Positions 29,041 through 38,823 of a stretch of 64,000 nucleotides of DNA are shown piece after piece. The stretch is from assembly GCA_030824115.1 (NCBI GenBank), contig JAVBYI010000022.1, positions 1-64,000 on the forward strand. Direction: 5' to 3'. The DNA comes from Rhodocyclaceae bacterium (GTDB lineage Bacteria > Pseudomonadota > Gammaproteobacteria > Burkholderiales > Rhodocyclaceae). The translations under genes and the position numbers were made by a program. Within the stretch, counting starts at the first letter, position 1; the number at the start of each line of letters is the position of its first letter. The notes under the pieces were generated by a model. The model was given only the letters and a program-made list of their open reading frames with translations, made no database searches and had not been told where the DNA came from.

Positions 29041-29787
29041 TTAAGCACCCGTAGCGCAAAGGTGCTCGATCACACGACGCACCTGCCCAAGCGACTCCTG
29101 CAACACGGCTTCGATCTTCTCAAAAGCAATCGCATTGGCCGAATCACCACGCCCCGCCGCCCAGTTCGCCACCGCGCAAATCGCCGCGTAGGGGGTTTCA
29201 AGCTCGCGGGCAAGCACCGCTTCCGGCATGCCGGTCATACCGACGATATCGGCGCCATCACGCTCCAGGCGATTGATCTCTGCGGCCGTCTCAAGTCGCG
29301 GCCCCTGCGTCGTCGCATAGACCGCAGCGCCGGACAAGGGCACACCGATGGCATCGCCCGCGCACAGCAGGCGTTCACGCAGACTGCGATCATAAGGCTC
29401 GGTGAAATCCACATGGATAACGGGCGACTCGCCGCCGTCGTAGAAAGTTGCCGGCCGGCCCCAGGTGTAGTCGATGATCTGATGTGGCACGACCAGTTTT
29501 CCCGTCCCCAGATCAGCCCGAATGCCGCCGACCGAGGCCACTGAAACGATGCCCGTGGCTTTGGCAGCATGCACAAGCGCCCACAGGTTCGCCCGGTAAT
29601 TCACCCGGTGCGGCGGAATTGAATGGCCATGACCGTGACGGGCCAGGAAAACCACCTCCTGTGAACCGATACGGCCAAACGTCAAGGAACCGGAAGGTTC
29701 GCCATACGGGGTGCGTACGACCTCGCGTCGCGCCACCTCCAGACTGGCCAGTTGCGTCAGACCACTACCCCCAATAATTGCCAGCAT
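29041..29787 (-). CDS. mtnP: S-methyl-5'-thioadenosine / thioinosine phosphorylase
   Basis: This 248-residue purine nucleoside phosphorylase family II protein has LAIIGGSGL at the start, FLARHGHGHSIPPHRVNYRANL for phosphate binding, VASVGGIRADL, and VGMTGMPEAVLARELE at the end. It releases the base from methylthioadenosine or its deaminated form in polyamine by-product salvage. The two substrates cannot be told apart safely by eye; the short bacterial form often prefers MTI. Confidence 0.88.
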   Translation of the reverse strand: MLAIIGGSGLTQLASLEVARREVVRTPYGEPSGSLTFGRIGSQEVVFLARHGHGHSIPPHRVNYRANLWALVHAAKATGIVSVASVGGIRADLGTGKLVVPHQIIDYTWGRPATFYDGGESPVIHVDFTEPYDRSLRERLLCAGDAIGVPLSGAAVYATTQGPRLETAAEINRLERDGADIVGMTGMPEAVLARELETPYAAICAVANWAAGRGDSANAIAFEKIEAVLQESLGQVRRVIEHLCATGA

Positions 29788-29818
29788 GTCTTGCCCTTTT
29801 CTACCCCGACGGGGGCTC

Positions 29819-29827
29819 TGTTAGAAT
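29819..29827 (+). promoter_or_regulatory. Extended -10 promoter element of typA
   Basis: TGTTAGAAT matches TGN plus a -10 hexamer, about 48 bases before the typA ATG. A good -35 is absent, which extended -10 promoters tolerate. Confidence 0.4.
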
Positions 29828-29874
29828 GCGCGCCCTTTCCCTAGACTGCGCATTCAGCCGCGCCGCCCATTCCG

Positions 29875-31698
29875 ATGTCTCGTTCCCTGCGCAATATCGC
29901 CATTATCGCCCACGTTGATCATGGCAAGACCACCCTCGTTGACCAACTACTCCGTCAGTCCGGCACTTTCCGTGAAAACCAGCAGGTTGCCGAGCGCGTC
30001 ATGGACTCGAACGACATCGAGAAGGAACGCGGCATTACGATTCTTGCCAAAAACTGCGCGATCGATTTCGAAGGCACCCACATCAACATCATCGACACCC
30101 CGGGCCACGCCGACTTCGGTGGCGAGGTAGAACGCGTACTGTCAATGGTCGATGGCGTGCTGCTGCTGGTCGATGCCGTCGAAGGCCCGATGCCGCAAAC
30201 GCGCTTCGTCACGAAAAAGGCGCTGGCACTAGGACTCAAGCCAATCGTCGTGATCAACAAGATCGACCGTCCCGGCTCGCGCCCCGACTGGGTCATCAAC
30301 CATACCTTCGACCTGTTCGACAAACTCGGCGCGACCGAAGAGCAGCTCGACTTCCCGGTGGTCTATGCCTCGGCGCTCAACGGCTACGCGATGCTGGCGT
30401 CGCATACGCAGGGCACCGACATGCGTCCGCTTTACGAAGCGATCATCAAGCATGTGCCGCCGCCCGACGTCGATTCCGAGGCGCCACTGCAACTGCAGAT
30501 CTGCTCGCTCGACTACAACTCCTATGTGGGTCGTATCGGTATCGGCCGCATCAAGAAAGGCCACATCAAGCCCAACCAGCAAGTGGCCGTGATGTATGGC
30601 GACGAAGCGCGCGGTACGGCCAAGGTCGGCCAGGTGCTGGTCTTCAAGGGCCTGGAACGCGAACAGGCGCAGGATGCCGAAGCCGGTGACATCGTCCTGG
30701 TCTCGGGCATCGAGCAGGTGGGCATCGGCGTCACGCTCTGCGATGTCGCCAACCCCGCCGGCTTGACGCCGATCAGCGTCGACGAGCCGACGCTGACGAT
30801 TAACTTCCAGGTCAACACCTCGCCGCTCGCCGGCAAGGAAGGCAAGTTCGTCACCAGCCGCCAGATTCGTGAGCGCCTCAACAAGGAACTGCTCTCCAAC
30901 GTCGCCCTGCGCGTCAACGATACCGAGAATGCCGACGTGTTCGAGGTCTCCGGCCGCGGCGAACTGCACCTCACCATCCTGCTCGAAAACATGCGCCGCG
31001 AAGGCTACGAAATGGCCGTCGGCCGCCCGCGTGTGGTCATCCACGAACTGCCGGATGGCACCAAGCAGGAACCCTACGAAATGCTCACGGTGGACGTCGA
31101 AGAAGGTCACCAGGGCGGCGTCATGGAAGAACTTGGTCGCCGCAAGGGCGAACTGCAGGACATGCAGCCGGACGGCCGTGGTCGCACACGTCTCGAATAC
31201 CGCATCCCGGCCCGCGGCCTGATCGGCTTCCAGGGCGAATTCCTCACGCTGACGCGCGGCACCGGCCTCGCCAGCCACGTCTTTGATGAATATGGCCCGT
31301 GGGCCGGGCAGATGGCCGAGCGCCGCAACGGCGTGCTGGTCTCCGCCGAAGACGGCGCCGCTGTCGCCTACGCGCTCTGGAAACTGCAGGATCGCGGTCG
31401 CATGTTCGTCAATCCGGGCGACGCACTCTATGAAGGCATGATCATCGGCATTCACAGCCGCGACAACGATCTCGTCGTCAATCCGATCAAGGGCAAGCAG
31501 CTCACCAACGTGCGTGCCTCGGGTACTGACGAAGCCGTGCGTTTGGTGCCGCCGATTCAGCTCACCCTGGAAAGCGCCGTTGAATTCATCGCCGACGACG
31601 AACTGGTCGAAATCACGCCCAAGTCGATTCGTCTGCGCAAGCGCTTCCTCAAGGCACACGACCGCAAGCGTGCCGGTCGCGAAGAATCGTCTGAATAA
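29875..31698 (+). CDS. typA: Translational GTPase TypA/BipA
   Basis: This 607-residue ribosome-associated GTPase has G1 [13 protein letters not shown]2/G3 in ERGITIL and [14 protein letters not shown], and G4 [12 protein letters not shown]. Beta-barrel and EF-G-like domains follow, then the BipA-specific C-terminus ending with [14 protein letters not shown]. It acts in 50S assembly and stress adaptation. It converges with rlmD. Confidence 0.98.
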   Translation: MSRSLRNIAIIAHVDHGKTTLVDQLLRQSGTFRENQQVAERVMDSNDIEKERGITILAKNCAIDFEGTHINIIDTPGHADFGGEVERVLSMVDGVLLLVDAVEGPMPQTRFVTKKALALGLKPIVVINKIDRPGSRPDWVINHTFDLFDKLGATEEQLDFPVVYASALNGYAMLASHTQGTDMRPLYEAIIKHVPPPDVDSEAPLQLQICSLDYNSYVGRIGIGRIKKGHIKPNQQVAVMYGDEARGTAKVGQVLVFKGLEREQAQDAEAGDIVLVSGIEQVGIGVTLCDVANPAGLTPISVDEPTLTINFQVNTSPLAGKEGKFVTSRQIRERLNKELLSNVALRVNDTENADVFEVSGRGELHLTILLENMRREGYEMAVGRPRVVIHELPDGTKQEPYEMLTVDVEEGHQGGVMEELGRRKGELQDMQPDGRGRTRLEYRIPARGLIGFQGEFLTLTRGTGLASHVFDEYGPWAGQMAERRNGVLVSAEDGAAVAYALWKLQDRGRMFVNPGDALYEGMIIGIHSRDNDLVVNPIKGKQLTNVRASGTDEAVRLVPPIQLTLESAVEFIADDELVEITPKSIRLRKRFLKAHDRKRAGREESSE

Positions 31699-31704
31699 AC
31701 CGCG

Positions 31705-33015
31705 TTATTGATTGCGTCGATCGCGCTCAAAGAGCGCGATCGATTCGACGTGCGAGGTATGCGGGAACATGTTGGCAATACCCGCCCCCACCAGTCGGTA
31801 ACCCTTCTCATGCACCATCACGCCCGCATCGCGCGCCAAGGTTGCCGGGCTGCACGATACATAGACAATGCGTGCGGGGGCATCCTCACCGAGTGATTTG
31901 ACGAGTTCGATGGCACCTTCGCGTGGCGGGTCGATCAACATCTTGTCGAAACGTCCCCAGCCAGCCAACTGCGCTGGCGTCACCTCGAACAGATTGGCGA
32001 CGTGATATTCGATACGCTCGGCCAGCCCATTGAGCACGGCATTCTCTTTGGCACGCGCAATCAGCGGTGCACTGCCCTCGACCCCCACGACCCGTGCGCC
32101 GGAACGTGCCAGCGGCAAGGTGAAATTGCCCAGCCCGCAAAACATGTCGGCGACCTGCTCACCTGGCTTTACATCCAGCAAACCAAGCGCCCGGCGGACC
32201 AATACCCGATTCAGATCATGATTAACCTGCGTGAAGTCGGTCGGCTGAAAGCGTACGCTGACGCCAAAATCCGGCAGGTGATAGGTCGGCCAGGATGCGC
32301 CGGGCGGATGAAAGATCGTCGCAGTATCCGGCCCGCCAGTCTGGAGGTAGATATGCACCCCATGCCGATCCGCAAAGGCTCGCACTTTCTCCTCATCGGC
32401 AGGTGTCAAGGATTCCAGGATGCGAAACACCAGCACCGTCGGCGTATCGCCCGCGGAAACCTCGATCTGCGGCAGCCGATCCGGGATCGATAACGCACCG
32501 ACCAAGGCCTTCAGGGGCGGCAGCAAGGCAGAAATCGGCGCTGGCAGGACGGCACAGGAATCCATCACCGCCACATAGCTGCTGCGCTTCTCATGGAAAC
32601 CGACCAGCACACCGCCCTTCTTCTCGACCTTGCGCACCGTCAGCCGCGCACGGCGACGATAGCCCCAGGCCGGGCCAATAATCGGCGGCAGAATGGACTC
32701 GGGCTTCAGGCGCGCAATATGCCAAAACGCATCCTCCAGCACACGCTGCTTCGCGGCCGCCTGCGCCAATGGATCAAGGTGCTGCATGCTGCAGCCACCA
32801 CACACACCAAAATGCAGGCACTTCGGATCAACCCGTTGGCTCGATGCCTTCAGAATGGCATCGGCACGCGCATTCTCGAAGGTAGGCTTGCGGCGGAAAC
32901 TGGTATAAGTCACCGCTTCACCCGGCAATGCGCCTTCGATAAAGATGGCCTTGCCATCGACGTGCGCAACGCCACGTCCTTCGTGATCCAGCGATTCGAT
33001 CATTGCATTCTTCAT
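31705..33015 (-). CDS. rlmD: 23S rRNA (uracil-1939-C5)-methyltransferase RlmD
   Basis: This 436-residue enzyme has an N-terminal TRAM domain ([23 protein letters not shown]), the [4Fe-4S] cysteines in [15 protein letters not shown] plus a fourth Cys, and a Rossmann methyltransferase domain with [14 protein letters not shown] and catalytic Cys in [12 protein letters not shown]. After the iron-sulphur region AVLPAPIS is encoded by a dispersed-repeat copy. It is 4 bases downstream of the metallo-beta-lactamase-fold gene. Confidence 0.95.
   Translation of the reverse strand: MKNAMIESLDHEGRGVAHVDGKAIFIEGALPGEAVTYTSFRRKPTFENARADAILKASSQRVDPKCLHFGVCGGCSMQHLDPLAQAAAKQRVLEDAFWHIARLKPESILPPIIGPAWGYRRRARLTVRKVEKKGGVLVGFHEKRSSYVAVMDSCAVLPAPISALLPPLKALVGALSIPDRLPQIEVSAGDTPTVLVFRILESLTPADEEKVRAFADRHGVHIYLQTGGPDTATIFHPPGASWPTYHLPDFGVSVRFQPTDFTQVNHDLNRVLVRRALGLLDVKPGEQVADMFCGLGNFTLPLARSGARVVGVEGSAPLIARAKENAVLNGLAERIEYHVANLFEVTPAQLAGWGRFDKMLIDPPREGAIELVKSLGEDAPARIVYVSCSPATLARDAGVMVHEKGYRLVGAGIANMFPHTSHVESIALFERDRRNQ
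31718..31742. terminator. Perfect hairpin between typA and rlmD
   Basis: GATCGCGCTC (31719-31728) and GAGCGCGATC (31732-31741) pair fully around AAA. It lies 20 bases past the typA stop and inside the last codons of rlmD. No T-run on either side, so termination may be partial or Rho-aided. Confidence 0.5.
32530..32553 (-). repeat. Dispersed 24-bp repeat, copy 8 (in rlmD)
   Basis: Two mismatches in the T-rich end, variable bases CT. Sense to rlmD, encoding AVLPAPIS. Confidence 0.8.
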
Positions 33016-33019
33016 TGCT

Positions 33020-33784
33020 TTACCTCAATTCGCGCCAACCACTGCCATCGGCCTGGTCAGCCACACCAATCCAGTCCTGTGCACAGCCCAGCCCATTGGC
33101 CAGTGCTGCACACGCCAACGCGGCGGTATTGTTCTCTTCCGATAAATGCGCCGCTACCACATGTTGAAGGCGGGGACTGGCCACTTCGCGCAGCAGAGCA
33201 CCTGTTGCCTGATTATCCAGATGACCGAAGTCACTCGCAATGCGCTTCTTGAGCATAGGCGGATAGCGGCCGCGCGCAAGCATCTCGAGATCATGATTGC
33301 ACTCAAGCACCAGCGCCTCGCAATCCTTCAGCATATCGAGGATATGGGATGTCACCCGGCCGACATCGGTCAGCACGCCGAGTCGCATCGCCCCATCGCC
33401 GAACACGAACTGGGTCGGCTCGCGCGCATCATGGGGCACGGGAAACGGGCTGATCTGCAGATCCTCAATGGCAAAGGACATATGGCTGTCGAAACAGCGC
33501 ACCGCCGCTTCTGACAACCGCCCTGCCGCTGCCGCCGTGCCATGGCTGGCATGAATCGCCCAACCAAAGCGTGCCGCACATTGCGCCGCGCCACCGACAT
33601 GGTCGGCATGTTCATGCGTGATCAGCACCGCCGTCACCGATTCAGGTTCGACACCAAGACGCTCCAGACGGCAAACCATTTCACGCGGCCGAAAGCCACA
33701 ATCGACGAGAACACGCGTACGCCCACTTTCGACAATCAGGGCATTGCCCTTGCTGCCACTACCCAGCGAAGCAAAACGAATCAC
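33020..33784 (-). CDS. Metallo-beta-lactamase-fold hydrolase (YycJ/WalJ-like)
   Basis: This 254-residue protein starts [20 protein letters not shown] and has the metal motif [10 protein letters not shown] (HxHxDH), followed by a distal His in HDAREPTQF and in [10 protein letters not shown]. The group resembles YycJ, proposed to have exonuclease or phosphodiesterase activity. It is transcribed between bamC and rlmD. The precise substrate is unknown. Confidence 0.85.
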   Translation of the reverse strand: MIRFASLGSGSKGNALIVESGRTRVLVDCGFRPREMVCRLERLGVEPESVTAVLITHEHADHVGGAAQCAARFGWAIHASHGTAAAAGRLSEAAVRCFDSHMSFAIEDLQISPFPVPHDAREPTQFVFGDGAMRLGVLTDVGRVTSHILDMLKDCEALVLECNHDLEMLARGRYPPMLKKRIASDFGHLDNQATGALLREVASPRLQHVVAAHLSEENNTAALACAALANGLGCAQDWIGVADQADGSGWRELR

Positions 33785-33804
33785 GCCAAATCACACAATG
33801 CGGC

Positions 33805-34962
33805 TTACTTCAATTGCTCATGCAACAGACTCAGGATCTTGCGCGCCGTCTCTGACTTATCCACGCCACCTTCCCGCGAGAGGATGCGAATCTTGGTCTC
33901 ACTGCCCTCGCCGACGACGTGGATACGGTATTGCTGCTTGGTATCAACCTCCGCCTTGCCCTTGAAGAGGCTGACCGGGTTCAGTTTGGCGAGCCAGCCC
34001 TTATCCCCACCATCCTTTTTGCTGTTGTCGACCTCAGGGTCGATGTAACGCACATAGTAAAGGCCCTGGGACCGGTCGCGGTCCTCGACGGTAAAGCCGA
34101 CGCGATCCAGCGCCAATCCGACACGGCGCCAGGCGCGATCGAACGGCTCAAGCACATTGAGATCCCCTGCGCCATCGGCAGCGCGCGTCAGCTTCGCACG
34201 TTCCTGCTTCGGCTCAACCGCCATCATGGTCTTTGCGCGGCCTTCCTCAACACCCAGACGCACCATCAGGCGGCGCAGCATCTCGGCCTCAAGCTCGGGA
34301 TCGGCCGGACGCGGCTGCCAGCGTGTCTCCGACTTGCCCTCGTTGGTATAGACCTCGTACATGCCGCGGTGGCTGATGTAAACCTCCACCGTACCCGGCT
34401 CCGAACCTTTCTCCAGGCGGGTACGGAACTTGTCGCGTTCCGCCGTCGAGTACAGACTGTCGAAAACCTTGCCGATCGTGCCGCGGATGATGTCATTCGG
34501 CAACTTGGCACGATTTTCTGCCCAGTCGGTTTCCATCACGCCAGCCTCGGGCGTTTCGACGTTGACGATGAACCCGTGTTCCTGCCAGAACTCCTTGAGC
34601 GTCGGCCACAGTTGTTCGGGTGAACCAGCTGCGACCAGCCAGCGCTGCGACCCGGCGCGATCAATGCGCATCTTGTCGACCGTCGGCAACACGGCCGGTG
34701 CCGTCGAAGTGCCCGCCCCCGCACGACGCTCACCCGTATATTCGGAGTAGGTGGCGCTACTGCGCGGATTGATGTCCGGCACTGCATAACGCTCATCACG
34801 CGTCGGTTGCGTCAGATCCGGCGGCACTTCAAGCGTCGGCAGCTTGCCGGAACTCTTGTATTCGATTTTTTTCGACTCAGGCAGGATGCTGTCGACAGCA
34901 CAGGCAGACAACAGGCTGGCAACCAGAGCGAGGAGGCAATAGCGATAGGAGATTCGATTCAT
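33805..34962 (-). CDS. bamC: Outer membrane assembly lipoprotein BamC
   Basis: This 385-residue protein has a lipobox (ALVASLLSACAVDS, Cys about residue 21). Then comes the unstructured BamD-binding stretch with PTLEVPPDLTQPTRDERYAVPD, followed by two helix-grip domains. It is longer than E. coli BamC (about 344). BamA is about 17 kb away. It lies between dapA and the metallo-hydrolase; dapA-bamC is the usual order. Confidence 0.92.
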   Translation of the reverse strand: MNRISYRYCLLALVASLLSACAVDSILPESKKIEYKSSGKLPTLEVPPDLTQPTRDERYAVPDINPRSSATYSEYTGERRAGAGTSTAPAVLPTVDKMRIDRAGSQRWLVAAGSPEQLWPTLKEFWQEHGFIVNVETPEAGVMETDWAENRAKLPNDIIRGTIGKVFDSLYSTAERDKFRTRLEKGSEPGTVEVYISHRGMYEVYTNEGKSETRWQPRPADPELEAEMLRRLMVRLGVEEGRAKTMMAVEPKQERAKLTRAADGAGDLNVLEPFDRAWRRVGLALDRVGFTVEDRDRSQGLYYVRYIDPEVDNSKKDGGDKGWLAKLNPVSLFKGKAEVDTKQQYRIHVVGEGSETKIRILSREGGVDKSETARKILSLLHEQLK

Positions 34963-34971
34963 TCTGGATAT

Positions 34972-35862
34972 TTACACCTTGATGCCGGCCTCGCGCATGG
35001 CAGCGCGGACACGGTCGTGGAATTCCGGAGCAAGCGGGGTAAGCGGCAGACGTAGTGCATCACCAACCAGCCCCATGCGGGCGCAGGCCCACTTGACGGG
35101 AATGGGATTGGCTTCGCAGAACAGATGACGATGAAGCCCCAGCAACTGGGCATTGATCTCGCGTGCCACCTTAACATCGCCGGCCAGGCCGGAAAAGATC
35201 ATCGCGTGCATCAGCTTGGGCGCCACGTTGGCTGTGACCGAAATCGTGCCGTGCGCGCCGAGCAGCACAAGTGCCAAGGCAGAGGCATCATCGCCGCTGT
35301 AGATCGCGAAGCCCGGCGGGGCACGCTTGATCAGATCGGTCCCCCGCTCGATGTTGCCAGTCGCATCCTTGATACCGATCACGTTGGGCAGTTGCGCGAG
35401 ACGCAGGGTCGTCTCGTTGCTCAGATCGGCCACCGTACGACCCGGTACGTTGTAGAGAATCAGAGGCAAGGCGACAGCCTCGGCGATCGCCTTGAAATGG
35501 CGATACAACCCCTCCTGTGTCGGCTTGTTGTAATAGGGCACAACAGAGAGATGCGCCGTTGCCCCGGCTTCCTTGGCACACAGGGCGAGTTCGATGGCCT
35601 CGCTGGTCGAGTTGGCACCGGTGCCGGCGATCACTGGAATACGACCGGCCACGTGCTCGACGGTGGCGCGGATCAGGGTGCAATGCTCGTCCATGTCGAC
35701 CGTCGGCGATTCGCCGGTGGTACCGACAACGACAATGCCATCGGAGCCTTCGGCAATATGCCAGTCGAGCAACTTGCGCAAGCCGGGCAGATCGAGCGAA
35801 CCATCGTCAAGCATCGGCGTGACGATGGCGGGGAGGGAGCCTTGGATCATGGGTGTGGTCAT
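34972..35862 (-). CDS. dapA: 4-hydroxy-tetrahydrodipicolinate synthase
   Basis: This 296-residue aldolase condenses pyruvate and aspartate semialdehyde for lysine and peptidoglycan. It has [27 protein letters not shown], the Tyr in [25 protein letters not shown], and the Schiff-base Lys in [11 protein letters not shown]. The length is typical. Confidence 0.97.
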   Translation of the reverse strand: MTTPMIQGSLPAIVTPMLDDGSLDLPGLRKLLDWHIAEGSDGIVVVGTTGESPTVDMDEHCTLIRATVEHVAGRIPVIAGTGANSTSEAIELALCAKEAGATAHLSVVPYYNKPTQEGLYRHFKAIAEAVALPLILYNVPGRTVADLSNETTLRLAQLPNVIGIKDATGNIERGTDLIKRAPPGFAIYSGDDASALALVLLGAHGTISVTANVAPKLMHAMIFSGLAGDVKVAREINAQLLGLHRHLFCEANPIPVKWACARMGLVGDALRLPLTPLAPEFHDRVRAAMREAGIKV

Positions 35863-35885
35863 GGCTTAAAAGAAAATGAAATGGG

Positions 35886-36809
35886 TCAAAGTTCGGCCAG
35901 TGCCTTGATGTGGGCCGTCACGCTCCGCGCCAGGGGCGACATTACATAGCCGCCCTCCAGCATGGACACGATACGGCCATCGGCGGTTTCCTTGGCCACC
36001 TGCAGCAACTGCTCGGTGACCCAGGCGTAATCCGATTCAAGCAGGCCCATATTGCCCATATCGTCCTCGTAATGGGCGTCAAAGCCGGCGGAAATGAACA
36101 GCATTTCCGGCTTGAACTCGCGCAGTCGTGGCAACCAGACTTCGTTCACCACCTCGCGAAAGGCATCGCCACGCGAACGCGCCGGCATCGGCACGTTGCA
36201 CATATTGGGAGCTGGTTCGTCATCGCCCGAATAGGGATAGAACGGATGCTGAAAGATGCTTACCATCAGCGTGCGCATGTCGCCTTCGAGAATGTTCTCG
36301 GTGCCGTTGCCGTGATGCACATCGAAGTCGATCACCGCAACGCGCTGCAATCCCCAGGCATCCAGCGCATGGCGGGCAGCAATGGCGATATTGTTGAAGA
36401 AACAGAAACCCATCGAGCGGGCATGCTCGGCGTGATGGCCGGGCGGACGCACCGCACAGAAAGCCGCTGGCACTTCCTTGCGCATCACCAGATCGGTCGC
36501 CAGCACACCGGCGCCCGCCGCCCGCAGCGCGGCCTTGAGCGTACCCGGACTCATCGCGGTATCGGGGTCGAGGTGATGAATACCCTGCTCCGGTGCGCTC
36601 GCAAAAATCATGTCGATGTAGCTTTGCGGATGCGCACGCCGCAGATGCTCATTCTCGGCAACCGGCGCATCGTGGAAAGACAGGTAAATATCGATGCCAG
36701 CCGCAATCAGCCGATCCTGAATCGCACCAATGCGCTCGGGGGATTCCGGGTGATGGGCACCCATATCGTGCAACAGGCAATCGCGGTGGGTAATGAAGGC
36801 AATGGTCAT
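35886..36809 (-). CDS. Histone-deacetylase-superfamily amidohydrolase
   Basis: This 307-residue zinc hydrolase shows the class II HDAC-like pattern: [36 protein letters not shown] (catalytic His pair), [16 protein letters not shown] (Zn-binding Asp and His), and [13 protein letters not shown]. Substrates may be acetyl-lysine, acetoin-related or acetylpolyamines. ATG at 36809 starts the conserved sheet and replaces a longer frame. It diverges from the MoxR gene. Confidence 0.92.
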   Translation of the reverse strand: MTIAFITHRDCLLHDMGAHHPESPERIGAIQDRLIAAGIDIYLSFHDAPVAENEHLRRAHPQSYIDMIFASAPEQGIHHLDPDTAMSPGTLKAALRAAGAGVLATDLVMRKEVPAAFCAVRPPGHHAEHARSMGFCFFNNIAIAARHALDAWGLQRVAVIDFDVHHGNGTENILEGDMRTLMVSIFQHPFYPYSGDDEPAPNMCNVPMPARSRGDAFREVVNEVWLPRLREFKPEMLFISAGFDAHYEDDMGNMGLLESDYAWVTEQLLQVAKETADGRIVSMLEGGYVMSPLARSVTAHIKALAEL

Positions 36810-36888
36810 GGCAGGGGAATTTTCCGTCCAGTGCTTGTCATACAATCATTCAAACCGACATTATGACCGTTTCCCGGGATTTTTTCTC

Positions 36889-37833
36889 ATGGCCCCCTCC
36901 GCCGCAGCCCCCTCTTCTACTGCCCTGACCGGTGTTCTGGCCGCAGCCGAACAGATCATTCTCGGCAAGCCGCAGCAGTTGCGTCTCGCCTTTGCCTGCC
37001 TGCTGGCGCGCGGCCATCTGCTGATCGAAGATCTGCCCGGCGTGGGCAAGACCACGCTGGCCCACACCCTCGCCCGTCTGCTCGGCCTCGACTTCCAGCG
37101 CATCCAGTTCACCAGCGACATGCTGCCGGCCGACATCCTCGGTATTTCGATATTTGATCGTGAGCGCAGCAGCTTTCGTTTCCACCCCGGGCCGATCTTC
37201 ACGCAGGTGGTGCTGGCCGATGAAATCAATCGCGCCACGCCCAAGGCGCAAAGCGCCCTGCTCGAAGCGATGGAAGAGCGCCAGGTCACCGTCGATGGCG
37301 AAACTCGCCCGCTGCCCGAGCCTTTCTTCGTCATCGCCACGCAAAACCCGACGCACCAGATCGGCACCTTCCCCCTGCCGGAATCGCAACTCGACCGCTT
37401 CCTGATGCGGATTGCGCTGGGCTACCCCGATCGCGATGCCGAACGCGCTCTGCTCGAAGGCTGCGACCGCCGTGCGCTACTGGCCGACATCCAGCCAGTG
37501 CTTGACCCCGCCATCCTCGCGGCGGCACAAGCACAGGTAAGGCAAATCCATGTTGCCCCGGCCCTGATCGACTACGTCCAGGCCCTCGTCGCCCACACTC
37601 GCCATGCCGCCACTTGGCAGCATGGTCTCTCGCCCCGTGCCGGCCTTGGCCTGCTCGCAGCGGCCCGTGCCTGGGCACTGCTGGCCGGTCGCGACCACGT
37701 GCTGCCGGAGGATGTCCAAGCGGTTCTGCCGACGGTCGCCACGCATCGCCTGCAGGTTCCCGGCGGCGCCATCGAAAGCCGCGCCCCGGAAGATGTCGCG
37801 CGCCTGCTGATCGAGGCAGTGCCCCTGCCCTGA
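36889..37833 (+). CDS. MoxR-family AAA+ ATPase
   Basis: This 314-residue ATPase has Walker A DLPGVGKTTLA, Walker B VVLADEINRATPKAQSALLEAMEE, and sensor region FVIATQNPTHQIGTFPLPESQLDRF. MoxR proteins are chaperone-like and act on the DUF58 and transglutaminase proteins encoded next, in a widespread three-gene module. ATG at 36889 was chosen over upstream frame extension (36793), which would overlap the divergent gene. Confidence 0.95.
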   Translation: MAPSAAAPSSTALTGVLAAAEQIILGKPQQLRLAFACLLARGHLLIEDLPGVGKTTLAHTLARLLGLDFQRIQFTSDMLPADILGISIFDRERSSFRFHPGPIFTQVVLADEINRATPKAQSALLEAMEERQVTVDGETRPLPEPFFVIATQNPTHQIGTFPLPESQLDRFLMRIALGYPDRDAERALLEGCDRRALLADIQPVLDPAILAAAQAQVRQIHVAPALIDYVQALVAHTRHAATWQHGLSPRAGLGLLAAARAWALLAGRDHVLPEDVQAVLPTVATHRLQVPGGAIESRAPEDVARLLIEAVPLP

Positions 37834-37848
37834 TGCCCGAGTACCGCG

Positions 37849-38823
37849 ATGTTGCTCGCCCTGCGCCGCAGCCTCAATGAGCAATTCATCCGCTGGGCGC
37901 TGCGCGTGCGTCCGCCCGAGCCAACGCCGATCCACCTGACGCAGCGGCGTGTCTACGTGCTGCCCACGCGCGCCGGGGTGCTCTATGCCGTTTCGCTGCT
38001 GACCATGCTGATCGGCGCAATCAACTACAACCTCAGCCTCGGCTACGTGCTGGTTTTCCTGCTCGGCGGCCTCGGCATCACCACGATCCTCCACACCTTT
38101 CGCAATCTCGCCGGACTGACGCTGAACATCGGCACGCCCAAGCCGGTCTTTGCTGGTGATGTCGCCCACTTCCCGGTCATCCTGCACAATTCCGATCACC
38201 GCACACGCAGCCTGCTGTACCTGCGTCTGCCGGAACAGGCGGCAATCATCGCCGACCTGCCGCCGACCGACCACACCCGCGTCATGCTGCCCCTGCCAGC
38301 TGCTCAACGTGGCTGGCTCATCCTGCCGCGCATCACCCTCGACACCGTCTGGCCCCTCGGTCTGGTGCGCGCCTGGAGCTACGCCGCACCCGGCTGTGAA
38401 TGCCTGATCTATCCACGTCCCGCCGATGCCGTCCCGCCAGCGCCGACATTTGGTGGCATGGCCGGCGGGCGTCTGGCGAGCGACACCGGCGACGAAGATT
38501 TTGCCGGCCTGCGCCGCCACCAGCCGAGCGACCCGCCGCATCATGTCGCCTGGAAGGCCGCTGCCCGCCAGGACAGCCACGCCCCGCTGCAAACCAAACA
38601 GTTTGCCGGCACGGCCGCCCAATCGCTGTGGTTCGACTGGGCCACGCTACCGCTCAGCATGGACGCCGAAACGCGCCTGTCGATCCTCACGCGCTGGGTG
38701 CTCGATGCCGAATCGGATGGCCTCGCCTGGGGGCTGCGCCTGCCCGGAAAGGAAATCACCCAAGGGCATGGCCCCGATCACGTACACAGATGCTTGAAGG
38801 CCCTGGCGCTCCATGAAGCCTGA
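37849..38823 (+). CDS. DUF58 domain protein of the MoxR module
   Basis: This 324-residue protein has two membrane helices (about residues 40-80: AGVLYAVSLLTMLIGAIN) and the DUF58 box late in the sequence (GDEDFAGLRRHQPSDPPHHVAWKAAARQ). A dispersed-repeat copy encodes AVPPAPTF just before that box. It is probably a membrane partner of the MoxR ATPase. It overlaps the next gene by 11 bases. Confidence 0.92.
   Translation: MLLALRRSLNEQFIRWALRVRPPEPTPIHLTQRRVYVLPTRAGVLYAVSLLTMLIGAINYNLSLGYVLVFLLGGLGITTILHTFRNLAGLTLNIGTPKPVFAGDVAHFPVILHNSDHRTRSLLYLRLPEQAAIIADLPPTDHTRVMLPLPAAQRGWLILPRITLDTVWPLGLVRAWSYAAPGCECLIYPRPADAVPPAPTFGGMAGGRLASDTGDEDFAGLRRHQPSDPPHHVAWKAAARQDSHAPLQTKQFAGTAAQSLWFDWATLPLSMDAETRLSILTRWVLDAESDGLAWGLRLPGKEITQGHGPDHVHRCLKALALHEA
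38428..38451 (+). repeat. Dispersed 24-bp repeat, copy 9 (in the DUF58 gene)
   Basis: One mismatch (ACATTT end), variable bases CC. Sense orientation, encoding AVPPAPTF. Confidence 0.88.
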